From Joostella atrarenae (GTDB lineage: Bacteria; Bacteroidota; Bacteroidia; Flavobacteriales; Flavobacteriaceae), in NCBI RefSeq assembly GCF_021764745.1, contig NZ_JAETXX010000005.1:62001-126000 (forward strand): a DNA stretch of 64,000 nt. The letters run 5' to 3'. This document shows positions 53,449 to 61,640 of this stretch, one piece after another (position 1 is the stretch's first letter; each line of letters begins with the position of its first letter). The translations under genes and the position numbers were made by a program. The notes under the pieces were generated by a model. It was not told the origin of the DNA. It saw nothing but the letters and a program-made list of their open reading frames with translations, and did not search any database.

Positions 53449-54873
53449 ATGGAGTGTATTAGTGTTTTCGATATGTTAAAGATTGGAGTGGGACCATCTA
53501 GTTCCCACACCTTAGGACCGTGGAGAGCTGGAGAGCGATGGATTTCAGAATTGAAGGAAGACGGTTTATTTGATAAAGTGGTAGCCGTAAAAGTTCATGT
53601 GTATGGGTCTCTTTCATTAACAGGGAAAGGGCATGCTACAGATCTTGCAATTTTATTAGGTCTTACTGGAGCAGATCCAGAGTATATTCCTATCGAAGAT
53701 ATTGATGGTATTGTTAATACGATAAAGACTGAAAATCGTTTGGATTTAAATGGTGAAAAGAAACTTGATTTTAATTTCAAAGAGGGAATTATTTTTCACA
53801 GAGATTTTCTTCCTTTTCACGCAAACGGACTTACTTTCGAAGCAGAACTAATTACAGGAGAGTCGGTACAAGAAACGTATTATTCTATTGGTGGAGGATT
53901 TGTTGTAAAAGAAGAGTTGATTCACGCAAAGGAGAATTTAGAAACTTTAAAGTCATTCCCTTTTCCAACACAAAAGGGAACAGAGCTTTTAGCATATTGT
54001 CTTCAAGAAAACTCAAGTATTTCTGAAATTGTTTTGGCAAACGAACGTTCTTTACGCTCTGATGAAGAGATAGATCGTGAGTTGCACCGTATTTGGAATA
54101 CCATGCTTGAATGTATGTATACAGGCTGTCATACTGAAGGAAATCTTCCTGGCGGTCTTAATGTTCGTAGAAGAGCTTATGATACGCATAAAAAATTAAT
54201 AGGAGATATAAAGTATAATACCCCTCAAGAATGGTTGGAATCTATTCGTCATACGGAGGTTAAATTCCGCCAAATTCTAAAATGGGTAAGTTGTTTTGCA
54301 ATTGCTGTAAATGAAGTAAATGCAGCTTTAGGGAGAGTTGTAACAGCACCAACAAATGGTAGTGCAGGAGTAATTCCTTCAGTTTTAATGTATTATATGG
54401 TGATCGAAAATCATGAAGCTGGATTTGATGAAATAAAAAAGTTCTTATTAGTTGCAGGAGAAATAGGAAGTATCTTTAAAAAGGGAGCTACAATTTCAGC
54501 AGCAATGGGTGGATGTCAGGCAGAAATTGGGGTTTCATCAGCAATGGCTGCAGGAGCGCTAACGGAACTTCTTGGAGGAAGTCCAGATCAAGTTTTAGTG
54601 GCAGCAGAAATAGCAATGGAGCATCACTTAGGACTAACATGCGACCCTATTGCAGGGCTTGTTCAAGTGCCTTGCATTGAGCGTAATTCTATGGGGGCCA
54701 TAAAGGCTATTAATGCGGCAGAATTAGCTTTAGAAACTGATCCGAAGAACGTAAAAGTGCCTTTGGATAAAGTGGTAAATACTATGTGGGAAACTGCAAA
54801 AGATATGAATTCTAAATATAAAGAGACTTCAGAAGGTGGCTTGGCTGTAGGAGTGAATTTAAGTGATTGTTAA
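53449..54873 (+). CDS. sdaA: L-serine ammonia-lyase (iron-sulfur dependent)
   Basis: A 474-residue single-chain L-serine dehydratase converting serine to pyruvate and ammonia. The N-terminal beta domain begins [23 protein letters not shown] and the C-terminal catalytic domain holds the Fe-S cysteines, including [14 protein letters not shown] and [31 protein letters not shown] -7 box (53418-53425) lies 24 bases before the ATG. Length fits the fused type. Confidence 0.94.
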   Translation: MECISVFDMLKIGVGPSSSHTLGPWRAGERWISELKEDGLFDKVVAVKVHVYGSLSLTGKGHATDLAILLGLTGADPEYIPIEDIDGIVNTIKTENRLDLNGEKKLDFNFKEGIIFHRDFLPFHANGLTFEAELITGESVQETYYSIGGGFVVKEELIHAKENLETLKSFPFPTQKGTELLAYCLQENSSISEIVLANERSLRSDEEIDRELHRIWNTMLECMYTGCHTEGNLPGGLNVRRRAYDTHKKLIGDIKYNTPQEWLESIRHTEVKFRQILKWVSCFAIAVNEVNAALGRVVTAPTNGSAGVIPSVLMYYMVIENHEAGFDEIKKFLLVAGEIGSIFKKGATISAAMGGCQAEIGVSSAMAAGALTELLGGSPDQVLVAAEIAMEHHLGLTCDPIAGLVQVPCIERNSMGAIKAINAAELALETDPKNVKVPLDKVVNTMWETAKDMNSKYKETSEGGLAVGVNLSDC

Positions 54874-54883
54874 TTAAAAGACC

Positions 54884-57040
54884 TTATCGTTTTAAGGAGA
54901 AGTGGCCTTTAAAATCACGACCATCTTCTAATTTTACTCGAAACCAATAATCAGAGGCGGGTAGTGGAGTTCCATTAAATGTGCCGTCCCAACCTTTACT
55001 CAATGGGTTCAGTTGTTTAACAAGCTTTCCATATCTATCATAAATAAATACAAGTGATTTCGATTGGGTAGATGAATTGATGCCATAAATTTTCCAATAG
55101 TCATTTTGCATATCATTATTTGGGGTGAAAAACTTATCGTAACCAATCACAGAAATGGTTTTAGAAACAATTCCGCAGCCATTTTTATCTTGGACATAAA
55201 TAGTAGAAAACCCCTTAGGAACATCTTCAAAAATATTACTTACTTGGAAGGGGCCAGAGGGATTGTCTATTGCATATAAATAATCGCCCTCGCCTTCAAC
55301 AAAAACAGTGACTTTATTGTTGCCATGAATATCATTTATTTCAGGTTCTGGTCTAAAAGTTGCTATGTTAGAAGCGTTGATTGTAAAAACTTCAGAATTT
55401 GAACATTCATTTTTTATGCCTCCAGAAGTGTTATAGTATATGCTTGTTAAAACAAGTTTGTAATTACCTGTTGAAGTGATTACTATATTTTGATTATTCC
55501 CAATAGTAGTTTCAGTTCCATTGTTGTTAATTTTTATCCATTCATATTTATCAAAACCCGATTCTGCGGATATTCTAGCTGTTGGATTGTTAAGGCATAA
55601 CTTAGGAAGAGGATCGGGGAGATTTACTAGAGGTTTTTTACTTACAATTAGATCAAACTTTTTTACCTCTTGACATTTATTGTTGTCTTCAATTCTAACA
55701 AAAATTGCTTTATCAGTCGACGTAATTAAATCGTTATTGATTTTGTTGAGTTCTAAAGAGGCATCATTTCGTGTACTATAAAAAGCAATGTCTAAATTCT
55801 TAAAGTAGGTTTCTTTAACATCTTTTAAATTAAAGGTTCCCTCAGGATTAATGTTGTTTTCATCATTTTCGCAAGTATAAAAAGGACCTATTTCATTAAG
55901 ACTAGCTAGTGTAGGTGTAACTTCTAGTTTTATTTCTCCAAAGTCATTACAGCCATTTTTGTTTACTATTTTCGTATAGATAATTGTTTTATCAGTTCTA
56001 AAATCATTAGGATTTATAATGTAATTATCTGAATTCCTATCGGCAATAGATTTGTAATAGTAAACTAGAATATCTGAGTTGCCGTTGGTTATTTCATTTT
56101 CAGCTTGTGTTAGATTAAAGTTTGTAATTCCATCGGTTGAATTATTATCTAGATCACATTGCACTAAAGTGGTGTTAGTAGCTGTAGGATTTTTATATGC
56201 TGAAATTTTAAAACTTGTAACGTCAAAGCAACCATTAACATTGGTTACCCTGCTATAAATTGTTTTTTCTTCTTCTGAAAGGGTCTGATTAGAAGCAATC
56301 GGATTAATGTTATCGTAAGCGTCACTTTCCGAAGAATAGAATGTTATAGTGTTATTGATGTTTGAGTTAATAGATGATGAATAATTGTTGAGGTTAAATA
56401 CATTTGTTCCGCTATTATTACAAATAGTATCATCTTTAATTTTTGCTGCGGTTGGAGTTGGAGGGAAAGGTGATTTTCCAGTTGTAGCGCTTCCTGTCCA
56501 TTCAATATTAAAACTACTATCACCATAATGGCGTTCAATCATAATATAATAAAACTCTCCTGCGGTAACATCGAGCCATTTAACAAAGCTGTTTCCGTCA
56601 TTACCAGGACCTTCGGAAGTTTCTATAGAACTACCATTCATCCCAGTCATATTTGTTGTGAGTCCTGCTTGGAGCGGATTTGTAGTTGAACATCGAATTG
56701 CTTGGCCTAAGCTCCCACATGCTTTATTTGCGCCAAATACAAAAAAATCATAGTCAACAGATAGGTCAGGGTTCTGAGGCTTAAGATTAAAGCCAAGTGT
56801 TCCTGTACTAGAAATATTAATTTTTATCCAAATGCTATTTGTCTCTCTTCCGCTGCAAATATCATTTGGTTTAAAGTCAGTAGAGCCATTTCCTATAGCA
56901 TTAGAAGAAATGGAGCCATCTCCGCAAACAGTTATTGCATTAACGCAATCATTTGGGAGCGGAGATAGTGTTTGTACTGAACTAAATTCTACAAAAGAAA
57001 GTAGTAAAAGTATAGGTAGGTAATATTTTAGGGCTGGCAT
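54884..57040 (-). CDS. T9SS type B sorting-domain protein (gliding-motility-associated C-terminal domain)
   Basis: A 718-residue exported protein. It has a signal peptide (about residues 1-22), several beta-sandwich repeats rich in Asn/Thr/Asp, and a C-terminal type B sorting signal (KFFTPNNDMQNDYWKIYGINSS through FRVKLEDGRDFKGHFSLKR), which directs export by type IX secretion. It has no catalytic motif and probably acts on the cell surface. It is 11 bases after the ABC permease gene, which suggests co-transcription with the transporter. Confidence 0.93.
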   Translation of the reverse strand: MPALKYYLPILLLLSFVEFSSVQTLSPLPNDCVNAITVCGDGSISSNAIGNGSTDFKPNDICSGRETNSIWIKINISSTGTLGFNLKPQNPDLSVDYDFFVFGANKACGSLGQAIRCSTTNPLQAGLTTNMTGMNGSSIETSEGPGNDGNSFVKWLDVTAGEFYYIMIERHYGDSSFNIEWTGSATTGKSPFPPTPTAAKIKDDTICNNSGTNVFNLNNYSSSINSNINNTITFYSSESDAYDNINPIASNQTLSEEEKTIYSRVTNVNGCFDVTSFKISAYKNPTATNTTLVQCDLDNNSTDGITNFNLTQAENEITNGNSDILVYYYKSIADRNSDNYIINPNDFRTDKTIIYTKIVNKNGCNDFGEIKLEVTPTLASLNEIGPFYTCENDENNINPEGTFNLKDVKETYFKNLDIAFYSTRNDASLELNKINNDLITSTDKAIFVRIEDNNKCQEVKKFDLIVSKKPLVNLPDPLPKLCLNNPTARISAESGFDKYEWIKINNNGTETTIGNNQNIVITSTGNYKLVLTSIYYNTSGGIKNECSNSEVFTINASNIATFRPEPEINDIHGNNKVTVFVEGEGDYLYAIDNPSGPFQVSNIFEDVPKGFSTIYVQDKNGCGIVSKTISVIGYDKFFTPNNDMQNDYWKIYGINSSTQSKSLVFIYDRYGKLVKQLNPLSKGWDGTFNGTPLPASDYWFRVKLEDGRDFKGHFSLKR

Positions 57041-57051
57041 TTAGTATTTGT

Positions 57052-57882
57052 TTACAAGTCTCTCTTTTTTAGAAGTTTAAATGATAGGTAAATAAAGATG
57101 AATGTCCATAATAAAACAATTAATACCGTGTACCAATGCACAGCATAATCTTTACTTAGAGGTTCTCCCATTTGGTTGGCTACAGATTGTACAGCCCCAA
57201 GTCTGCTAAAAGGCTCTGGGATAAGGTTACTCATTGCATTTAATGGTAAAAATTGTGTTATCAAACTCGTAGTTTCTCCATCAGTTTGCCAACGAACAAG
57301 TCCAAATAGAAGACCTTCTATAACTTGCCATAAAATTAGGAAACCTAATGCAAATGCAGATCTTTTTACTAAAATCCCTAAGAATAAACAGAAGGAGAAA
57401 AAACCAAGAAGTTTTACAAAGAAAGCAAATAGGTATTCTAAGTCAGAAAAAATAATACTTAGCTCATTATAATCAGAGTAACAAAGCCCCAATATTAGAG
57501 ATATTATAAAAATAAATATCGTAGAGACGATTGAAAAAACAACTACAGTAAGGAACTTAGAGAGAATGAATTCTTTTTTACTAAGTCCGTCAATAAGATT
57601 CTGTTTTATTGTTTTGTTACTGTATTCGTTCGACATCATCGATACAATAACAATCGCTAGAAATAGCTTAAAGAAGGCGGCAATATAAGTGTTGAAATGC
57701 CAGATATATGGGAAATTAAAAATCCCTTGATCTGCTAATTGGAAATTAACCTCACCGATATCAAATTTTACAGTAGCAAAAAGGGCAATAAAGGTTAGTA
57801 AAACAAAATATGCAATAATTAAAAACTTGCTTGCGCGGTTATTCCAGAGTTTTATAAATTCTATTTGAAGTAGTCTTTTCAT
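57052..57882 (-). CDS. ABC-2 type transporter permease
   Basis: A 276-residue permease with about six membrane helices (near residues 19-38, 70-86, 112-135, 145-172, 175-195, 250-268). The sequence MMSNEYSNKTIKQNLIDGLSKKEFILSKF is typical of ABC-2 permeases. It is nine bases downstream of the ATP-binding gene. The substrate is unknown; similar pairs act as drug or lipid exporters. Confidence 0.88.
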   Translation of the reverse strand: MKRLLQIEFIKLWNNRASKFLIIAYFVLLTFIALFATVKFDIGEVNFQLADQGIFNFPYIWHFNTYIAAFFKLFLAIVIVSMMSNEYSNKTIKQNLIDGLSKKEFILSKFLTVVVFSIVSTIFIFIISLILGLCYSDYNELSIIFSDLEYLFAFFVKLLGFFSFCLFLGILVKRSAFALGFLILWQVIEGLLFGLVRWQTDGETTSLITQFLPLNAMSNLIPEPFSRLGAVQSVANQMGEPLSKDYAVHWYTVLIVLLWTFIFIYLSFKLLKKRDL

Positions 57883-57890
57883 CAGTGAGA

Positions 57891-58784
57891 TTAATTTTTT
57901 GTTAGGGTTAGGAATTGCTCTTCTAAACTTTCTTTTCTTTTTACCAAATGGGAAAGTACAATTCCATTTTCGAACATGAATTTATTAAATGTAGTAGCAT
58001 CCATAGGCTCTTTTAGAAATGCTGTAATAAGTCCATTTTCAGTTTTTATAGAACCAAAAGCAGGGTTATTATTTAATAAATCGATGAGAGCTTTTTCGTT
58101 TTCAGCCTTCAATTCAAAGAATCCGTGGCTAGCAATCATTTCATCTACACGGCCTGCATATAATTTTATTCCTTTTCTAAGAATGATTACATGTGAACAT
58201 ACTTTTTCTACTTCGTCTAATAAATGGGAGGCCAAAAGGATTGTAGTTCCCATGGCAGCTATTTTTTTTATAATCTCCCTTATCTGATGAATTCCTTGTG
58301 GATCTAATCCGTTTGTAGGCTCATCTAGAATTAATATTTCAGGATCGTTTAATAATGCAGAAGCAATTGCAAGGCGTTGCTTCATCCCTAAAGAATATGT
58401 CTTGAAATTACTGTCTTTACGATCTAAAAGTCCAACGAGTTCTAGTTTTTCCTCGATCTTATCTTCAGGAACTTCCTTTATCTTACATACCAATTTGAGG
58501 TTTTGGATAGCCGTCATGTAAGGATAAAAATTAGGACGCTCAATAATAGCGCCTACTTTTTTTAGTGCTTGGTGTGTAGATACATTTCCTTCAAACCAAG
58601 AGAATTCTCCCGCAGTTTTATTAACTACATTAAGCACAATACCTAGAGTGGTAGACTTCCCACTTCCATTAGGACCTAGAATACCGTATACGTTTCCCTT
58701 TTCAATAGTAAAAGAAAGATCGTTCACAGCAGTCAAAAGATCAAATTTCTTGGTAAGATTATTTACAGTAAGAATAGTTTCCAA
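57891..58784 (-). CDS. ABC transporter ATP-binding protein
   Basis: A 297-residue ABC ATPase. Walker A GPNGSGKST, signature YSLGMKQRL, Walker B ILILDEPTNG and the H-loop ASHLLDE are all present, with a C-terminal extension typical of the CcmA/DrrA group. The start is a TTG (reading METILTVNN); no ATG fits. It heads an operon with the permease and the T9SS-exported protein and is preceded by an exact ECF-type promoter. Confidence 0.93.
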   Translation of the reverse strand: METILTVNNLTKKFDLLTAVNDLSFTIEKGNVYGILGPNGSGKSTTLGIVLNVVNKTAGEFSWFEGNVSTHQALKKVGAIIERPNFYPYMTAIQNLKLVCKIKEVPEDKIEEKLELVGLLDRKDSNFKTYSLGMKQRLAIASALLNDPEILILDEPTNGLDPQGIHQIREIIKKIAAMGTTILLASHLLDEVEKVCSHVIILRKGIKLYAGRVDEMIASHGFFELKAENEKALIDLLNNNPAFGSIKTENGLITAFLKEPMDATTFNKFMFENGIVLSHLVKRKESLEEQFLTLTKN

Positions 58785-58817
58785 ATTTTTCTTTTTTCGA
58801 GTTGATTCTATTAACTT

Positions 58818-58843
58818 GACGAATTCTGAATAGAATTGTTACA
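58818..58843 (-). promoter_or_regulatory. ECF-type promoter P4 (TGTAAC-N16-CGTC) for ABC/T9SS operon
   Basis: On the minus strand TGTAAC (58843-58838) and CGTC (58821-58818) are 16 bases apart, 34 bases before the TTG start. It is divergent from the kinase-like gene's own promoter. Confidence 0.65.
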
Positions 58844-58862
58844 ATAATATAGATTAAATTTG
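58836..58862 (+). promoter_or_regulatory. Candidate housekeeping promoter of the kinase-like gene
   Basis: TTG at 58836-58838 and TAAATTTG at 58855-58862 are 16 bases apart, just short of the preferred 17-23. The ATG is 22 bases beyond. It overlaps P4 on the other strand. Confidence 0.5.
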
Positions 58863-58884
58863 ATTAAATTAGAAGAAAAAGGAT

Positions 58885-59955
58885 ATGAGTGAAAAATTAA
58901 TGTCGAAGAAAAAACCTTCTTATCCGGTGAGCGAGCGTTTACTAACCTATTTGGAGCGTTATAGCAGAACCACTAAGATTCCTATTTCTTATGATGATTT
59001 ATTACGCTTTTCAGGTTCCGTAGTAGTTTATGACGAAGATGATAATGATACGTTATGGATTCGTGTTTACTATTCTGAATTTGAAAGACCGGAGATAGAT
59101 TACCATTTGAAGCAGGTGTATACATTGATTTTTTCTGATGGTAATGAAGATACTTTTCAATATTTAAATATCGATGCTATTGATTTCTGTACCTTCGGAA
59201 ATTCGCAACCTTTTCGTATAAAAGTACGTAATGTTTTAAATGATAATTATACGTATATATATGTGAAAAAGGCAGATGCCTCTCGTGTTTATGGCTTAGA
59301 GTTAGAGCATATATTATCCCCAAATAGAATGAATTTTGCAGTATATGACGATACTCTTATTGAGGAGCATATTTCTGGAATTCCTGGAGATGAATTTATT
59401 AAAAACTCATTACCTCAATGTACAGATATTCAAAAAAGTCAAATAGCAAAAGAGTTTGTTAAGTTTAATGAGCGCTGTATGATACGCTTGTTGGGAGATA
59501 TGCGTTCTTATAATTATGTGATTATTCCTGTTCATGATTTTGACAATGTGATTTTTAAAATCCGGGCTATTGATTTTGACCAACAGTGTTATGAAGGGAA
59601 TTTTAAAGTGTATAAACCACAGTTTTTTAAAGAAAACTTTAAAATGGTAGAAATGGTGCAAGAGCGTTTAAAGCCAGCATCTATTGAGCAATATAAAAAA
59701 GAAGAGCGTTCGTTATTAGCAAAGCGAATTTTAACTACAAAAAAGCGATTAAAGGCATTGTTGCGTTGCATGATAAATGACCATATTACTACTCCTGAAA
59801 ATTTGGAAGAGTTAAAAAATGAACTTTATAACTATACGTTGGATATGAAGTTTAAGAGATGTCGTTCAATGGGGCAAGTTGTAAGGGTTGCTTTAGAATT
59901 TGTACGAAGAAACTATGAAGATGTAAGTATGAAGCGATTGCTTCATGATTCTTAA
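58885..59955 (+). CDS. Conserved unknown protein with kinase-like (APH/HipA-like) motif pattern
   Basis: A 356-residue cytoplasmic protein with no signal or membrane helix. I do not recognise a named family. The middle shows a kinase-like order of motifs: YIYVKKADASRVYGLELE (possible beta3 Lys 128/129 and alphaC Glu), DTLIEEHISGIPGDEF (hinge-like, residues 157-171), LLGDMRSYNYV (Asp205 with Asn210, like HGDxxxxN) and IRAIDFDQQ (Asp230, DFG-like). The N-terminal 110 residues and the basic C-terminal 110 residues are unassigned. Its promoter overlaps P4. Confidence 0.7.
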   Translation: MSEKLMSKKKPSYPVSERLLTYLERYSRTTKIPISYDDLLRFSGSVVVYDEDDNDTLWIRVYYSEFERPEIDYHLKQVYTLIFSDGNEDTFQYLNIDAIDFCTFGNSQPFRIKVRNVLNDNYTYIYVKKADASRVYGLELEHILSPNRMNFAVYDDTLIEEHISGIPGDEFIKNSLPQCTDIQKSQIAKEFVKFNERCMIRLLGDMRSYNYVIIPVHDFDNVIFKIRAIDFDQQCYEGNFKVYKPQFFKENFKMVEMVQERLKPASIEQYKKEERSLLAKRILTTKKRLKALLRCMINDHITTPENLEELKNELYNYTLDMKFKRCRSMGQVVRVALEFVRRNYEDVSMKRLLHDS

Positions 59956-59993
59956 ATAAAAAGAGCTGCTTTCCTTTCGGAAGCAGCTCTCAA
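59950..59993 (-). terminator. Intrinsic terminator for the CMD/SnoaL-like operon
   Basis: AGAGCTGCTT pairs with AAGCAGCTCT, extended by CC/GG around a TTTC loop. On the minus strand it is followed by TTTTTATTT. It lies in the gap after the converging kinase-like gene. Confidence 0.85.
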
Positions 59994-60016
59994 AGATTAA
60001 TGAAGGGAAATTTTAT

Positions 60017-60391
60017 TTATGAATGGTAATAACGCTCGTTGATTATTTTTCCATTTTTCCATTGTGTTCTATTAACTTGTTCAAATTTATGATGTTCACC
60101 ATCTTTTGTTTTGAACTCCATTATAGCTTCGTAATAAGAAATATCCCCTTGTACTGCAATGTTTTTAATTTCATAACGGATAAACTCAGAAACTGTTTCT
60201 AATAATTCTTTTTCAGCAATAATACATACTTCTTTACCTATTTTAGGATCGTTATTTGCTTCTTGAAGCACAACATCGTCATCTAAGTATTTATCCATTG
60301 CCGTTAGGAATTCTCCTTTTCCAAGTAAAGATTCTAGTTCATTTAAAGCATTCTTAATTTCAGTTTCGTGATTGTTGCTTGTAGTACTCAT
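60017..60391 (-). CDS. SnoaL-like/NTF2-fold protein
   Basis: A 124-residue protein with an NTF2-like fold pattern (ALNELESLLGKGEFLTAMDKYLDDDVVLQEANNDPKIGKEVC through YYEAIMEFKTKDGEHHKFEQVNRTQWKNGKI). SnoaL-like proteins bind small molecules or act as isomerases. It follows the CMD gene after 29 bases and is probably its partner in one transcript. Function unknown. Confidence 0.8.
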   Translation of the reverse strand: MSTTSNNHETEIKNALNELESLLGKGEFLTAMDKYLDDDVVLQEANNDPKIGKEVCIIAEKELLETVSEFIRYEIKNIAVQGDISYYEAIMEFKTKDGEHHKFEQVNRTQWKNGKIINERYYHS

Positions 60392-60420
60392 AATTTTATA
60401 TTTTTTTGGTTACTTATTAA

Positions 60421-60969
60421 TTAGTTGAATTTTCCTGCTTCTACAACAGGGAAGTCTATTTCTGTATCTGCAATATGGTTTACATAATTTGTAAGTGTAT
60501 TTGCAACTACATTTAAAACTACTTCAAGAACGTCTTCGTCTGTATATCCTGCGTCTTTAAAGGTTTTTAAGTCGGCATCAGAAACAACTCCTTTATTTTC
60601 AGTAACTTTTTTTGTAAACTGAAGTAACGCTTCAATCTTAGCATCTTCAGAAGTTCCTTTTCTGTTTTTATTTATTTCTTCAGCAGTTAAACCATGTCCA
60701 GATCCGATTTTTGAATGTGCTGATAAACAGTAATCACAATTATTGGTTTCTGCAATAGTAAGCGCTAATTGTTCTCTTACTTTGTGCTTAAAATTTCCTT
60801 TTTCGGTTAAACTACCTAGTGTTAAGTAAGTTTCTAATGTTGCAGGAGAGTTTCCTAATACCTTTAATAGATTAGGAACAAATCCTAATTTTTTCTGCAC
60901 AGCATCAAATAATTCTTTTGATTTTCCTGTTGTAGTTTCTGGGTTTAATGTTTTGATTCTAGTACTCAT
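60421..60969 (-). CDS. Carboxymuconolactone decarboxylase-like (AhpD-type) protein
   Basis: A 182-residue protein with the AhpD/CMD motif NNCDYCLSAHSKIG, giving Cys78, Cys81 and His85 for a thiol peroxidase-like active site. The N-terminal SKELFDAVQKKLGFVPNLLKVLGNSP is typical of the peroxidase-related CMD group. It probably reduces peroxides or reductant proteins. Upstream lies one of the two shared AraC-associated elements. Confidence 0.9.
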   Translation of the reverse strand: MSTRIKTLNPETTTGKSKELFDAVQKKLGFVPNLLKVLGNSPATLETYLTLGSLTEKGNFKHKVREQLALTIAETNNCDYCLSAHSKIGSGHGLTAEEINKNRKGTSEDAKIEALLQFTKKVTENKGVVSDADLKTFKDAGYTDEDVLEVVLNVVANTLTNYVNHIADTEIDFPVVEAGKFN

Positions 60970-61022
60970 AATATTTTGTTTTAATGATTTATATATATTC
61001 TATTTTATTGTTTTTTGTTTGA

Positions 61023-61070
61023 TACAAAGATGAAGGATATAGTGAGGCTGATAAATGGACAAAAGTTCCT
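61023..61070 (-). promoter_or_regulatory. AraC-associated promoter element, copy 1 (CMD gene)
   Basis: On the minus strand AGGAACTTTTGTCCATTT (61070-61053) is followed after 20 bases by CATCTTTGTA (61032-61023), 54 bases before the CMD start. CATCTTTG is one base from a TAnnTTTG box. The spacing equals copy 2. It overlaps the last base of the DoxX-like stop codon. Confidence 0.55.
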
Positions 61071-61471
61071 TACGCTTGTACTTTTGTAATTGTTGAGGTT
61101 TGTGTATTAATTGCCAATCCAGATAGCGCTAATAGTAATGCAATGTGTATCATTATATTCATCCAGTTTCCAGAAGGGATATGAACTATTATTAAGGCCA
61201 TTAACATTATAAATGCTAGGAAAGTGTAGGAGTAAAATATTTTTTTATTGATAACCAGTAATATACCAGCAATTAATTCTAAAAAAGCCAATACTCCAGA
61301 TAGCATAATAGCTCCGCTTTCTCCTAAAAATGATAATCCGTTATTCATTAATAAAGCGGCCATATTTTCTAGACCTACTCCTCCCATAAAACCTTCGATG
61401 AATTTTTCGATCCCTCCCCATATAAATAATAAACCGAATCCTAATTGAATTAAATAATTTCCTGTTTTCAT
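61070..61471 (-). CDS. DoxX-like four-helix membrane protein
   Basis: A 133-residue protein with four hydrophobic helices (near residues 7-25, 45-72, 82-98, 105-123). It begins MKTGNYLIQLGFGLLFIWGGIEKFIEGFMGG, typical of DoxX-type redox-associated proteins. These proteins often sit next to peroxidase or quinone-handling genes. It has its own promoter element (copy 2) and lies immediately downstream of the AraC regulator gene. Confidence 0.75.
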   Translation of the reverse strand: MKTGNYLIQLGFGLLFIWGGIEKFIEGFMGGVGLENMAALLMNNGLSFLGESGAIMLSGVLAFLELIAGILLVINKKIFYSYTFLAFIMLMALIIVHIPSGNWMNIMIHIALLLALSGLAINTQTSTITKVQA

Positions 61472-61504
61472 AACTTGATAATTTTAGTTGTTATAATTTG
61501 ATGG

Positions 61505-61552
61505 TACAAAGATGTGATCTTTACAGTGTTGAAAAAATGGACAAAGGTTCCT
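61505..61552 (-). promoter_or_regulatory. AraC-associated promoter element, copy 2 (DoxX-like gene)
   Basis: On the minus strand AGGAACCTTTGTCCATTT (61552-61535) is followed after 20 bases by CATCTTTGTA (61514-61505), 34 bases before the DoxX-like ATG. It differs from copy 1 by a single base across the 18-base part. Confidence 0.55.
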
Positions 61553-61640
61553 AGCACATGCACATGTGGTGTTTATGAGATTGAAGTGGAAAAAACAGAG
61601 TTTGAGTAGTATTTTTCTTTTAGCTGAATTATTAACAGCT

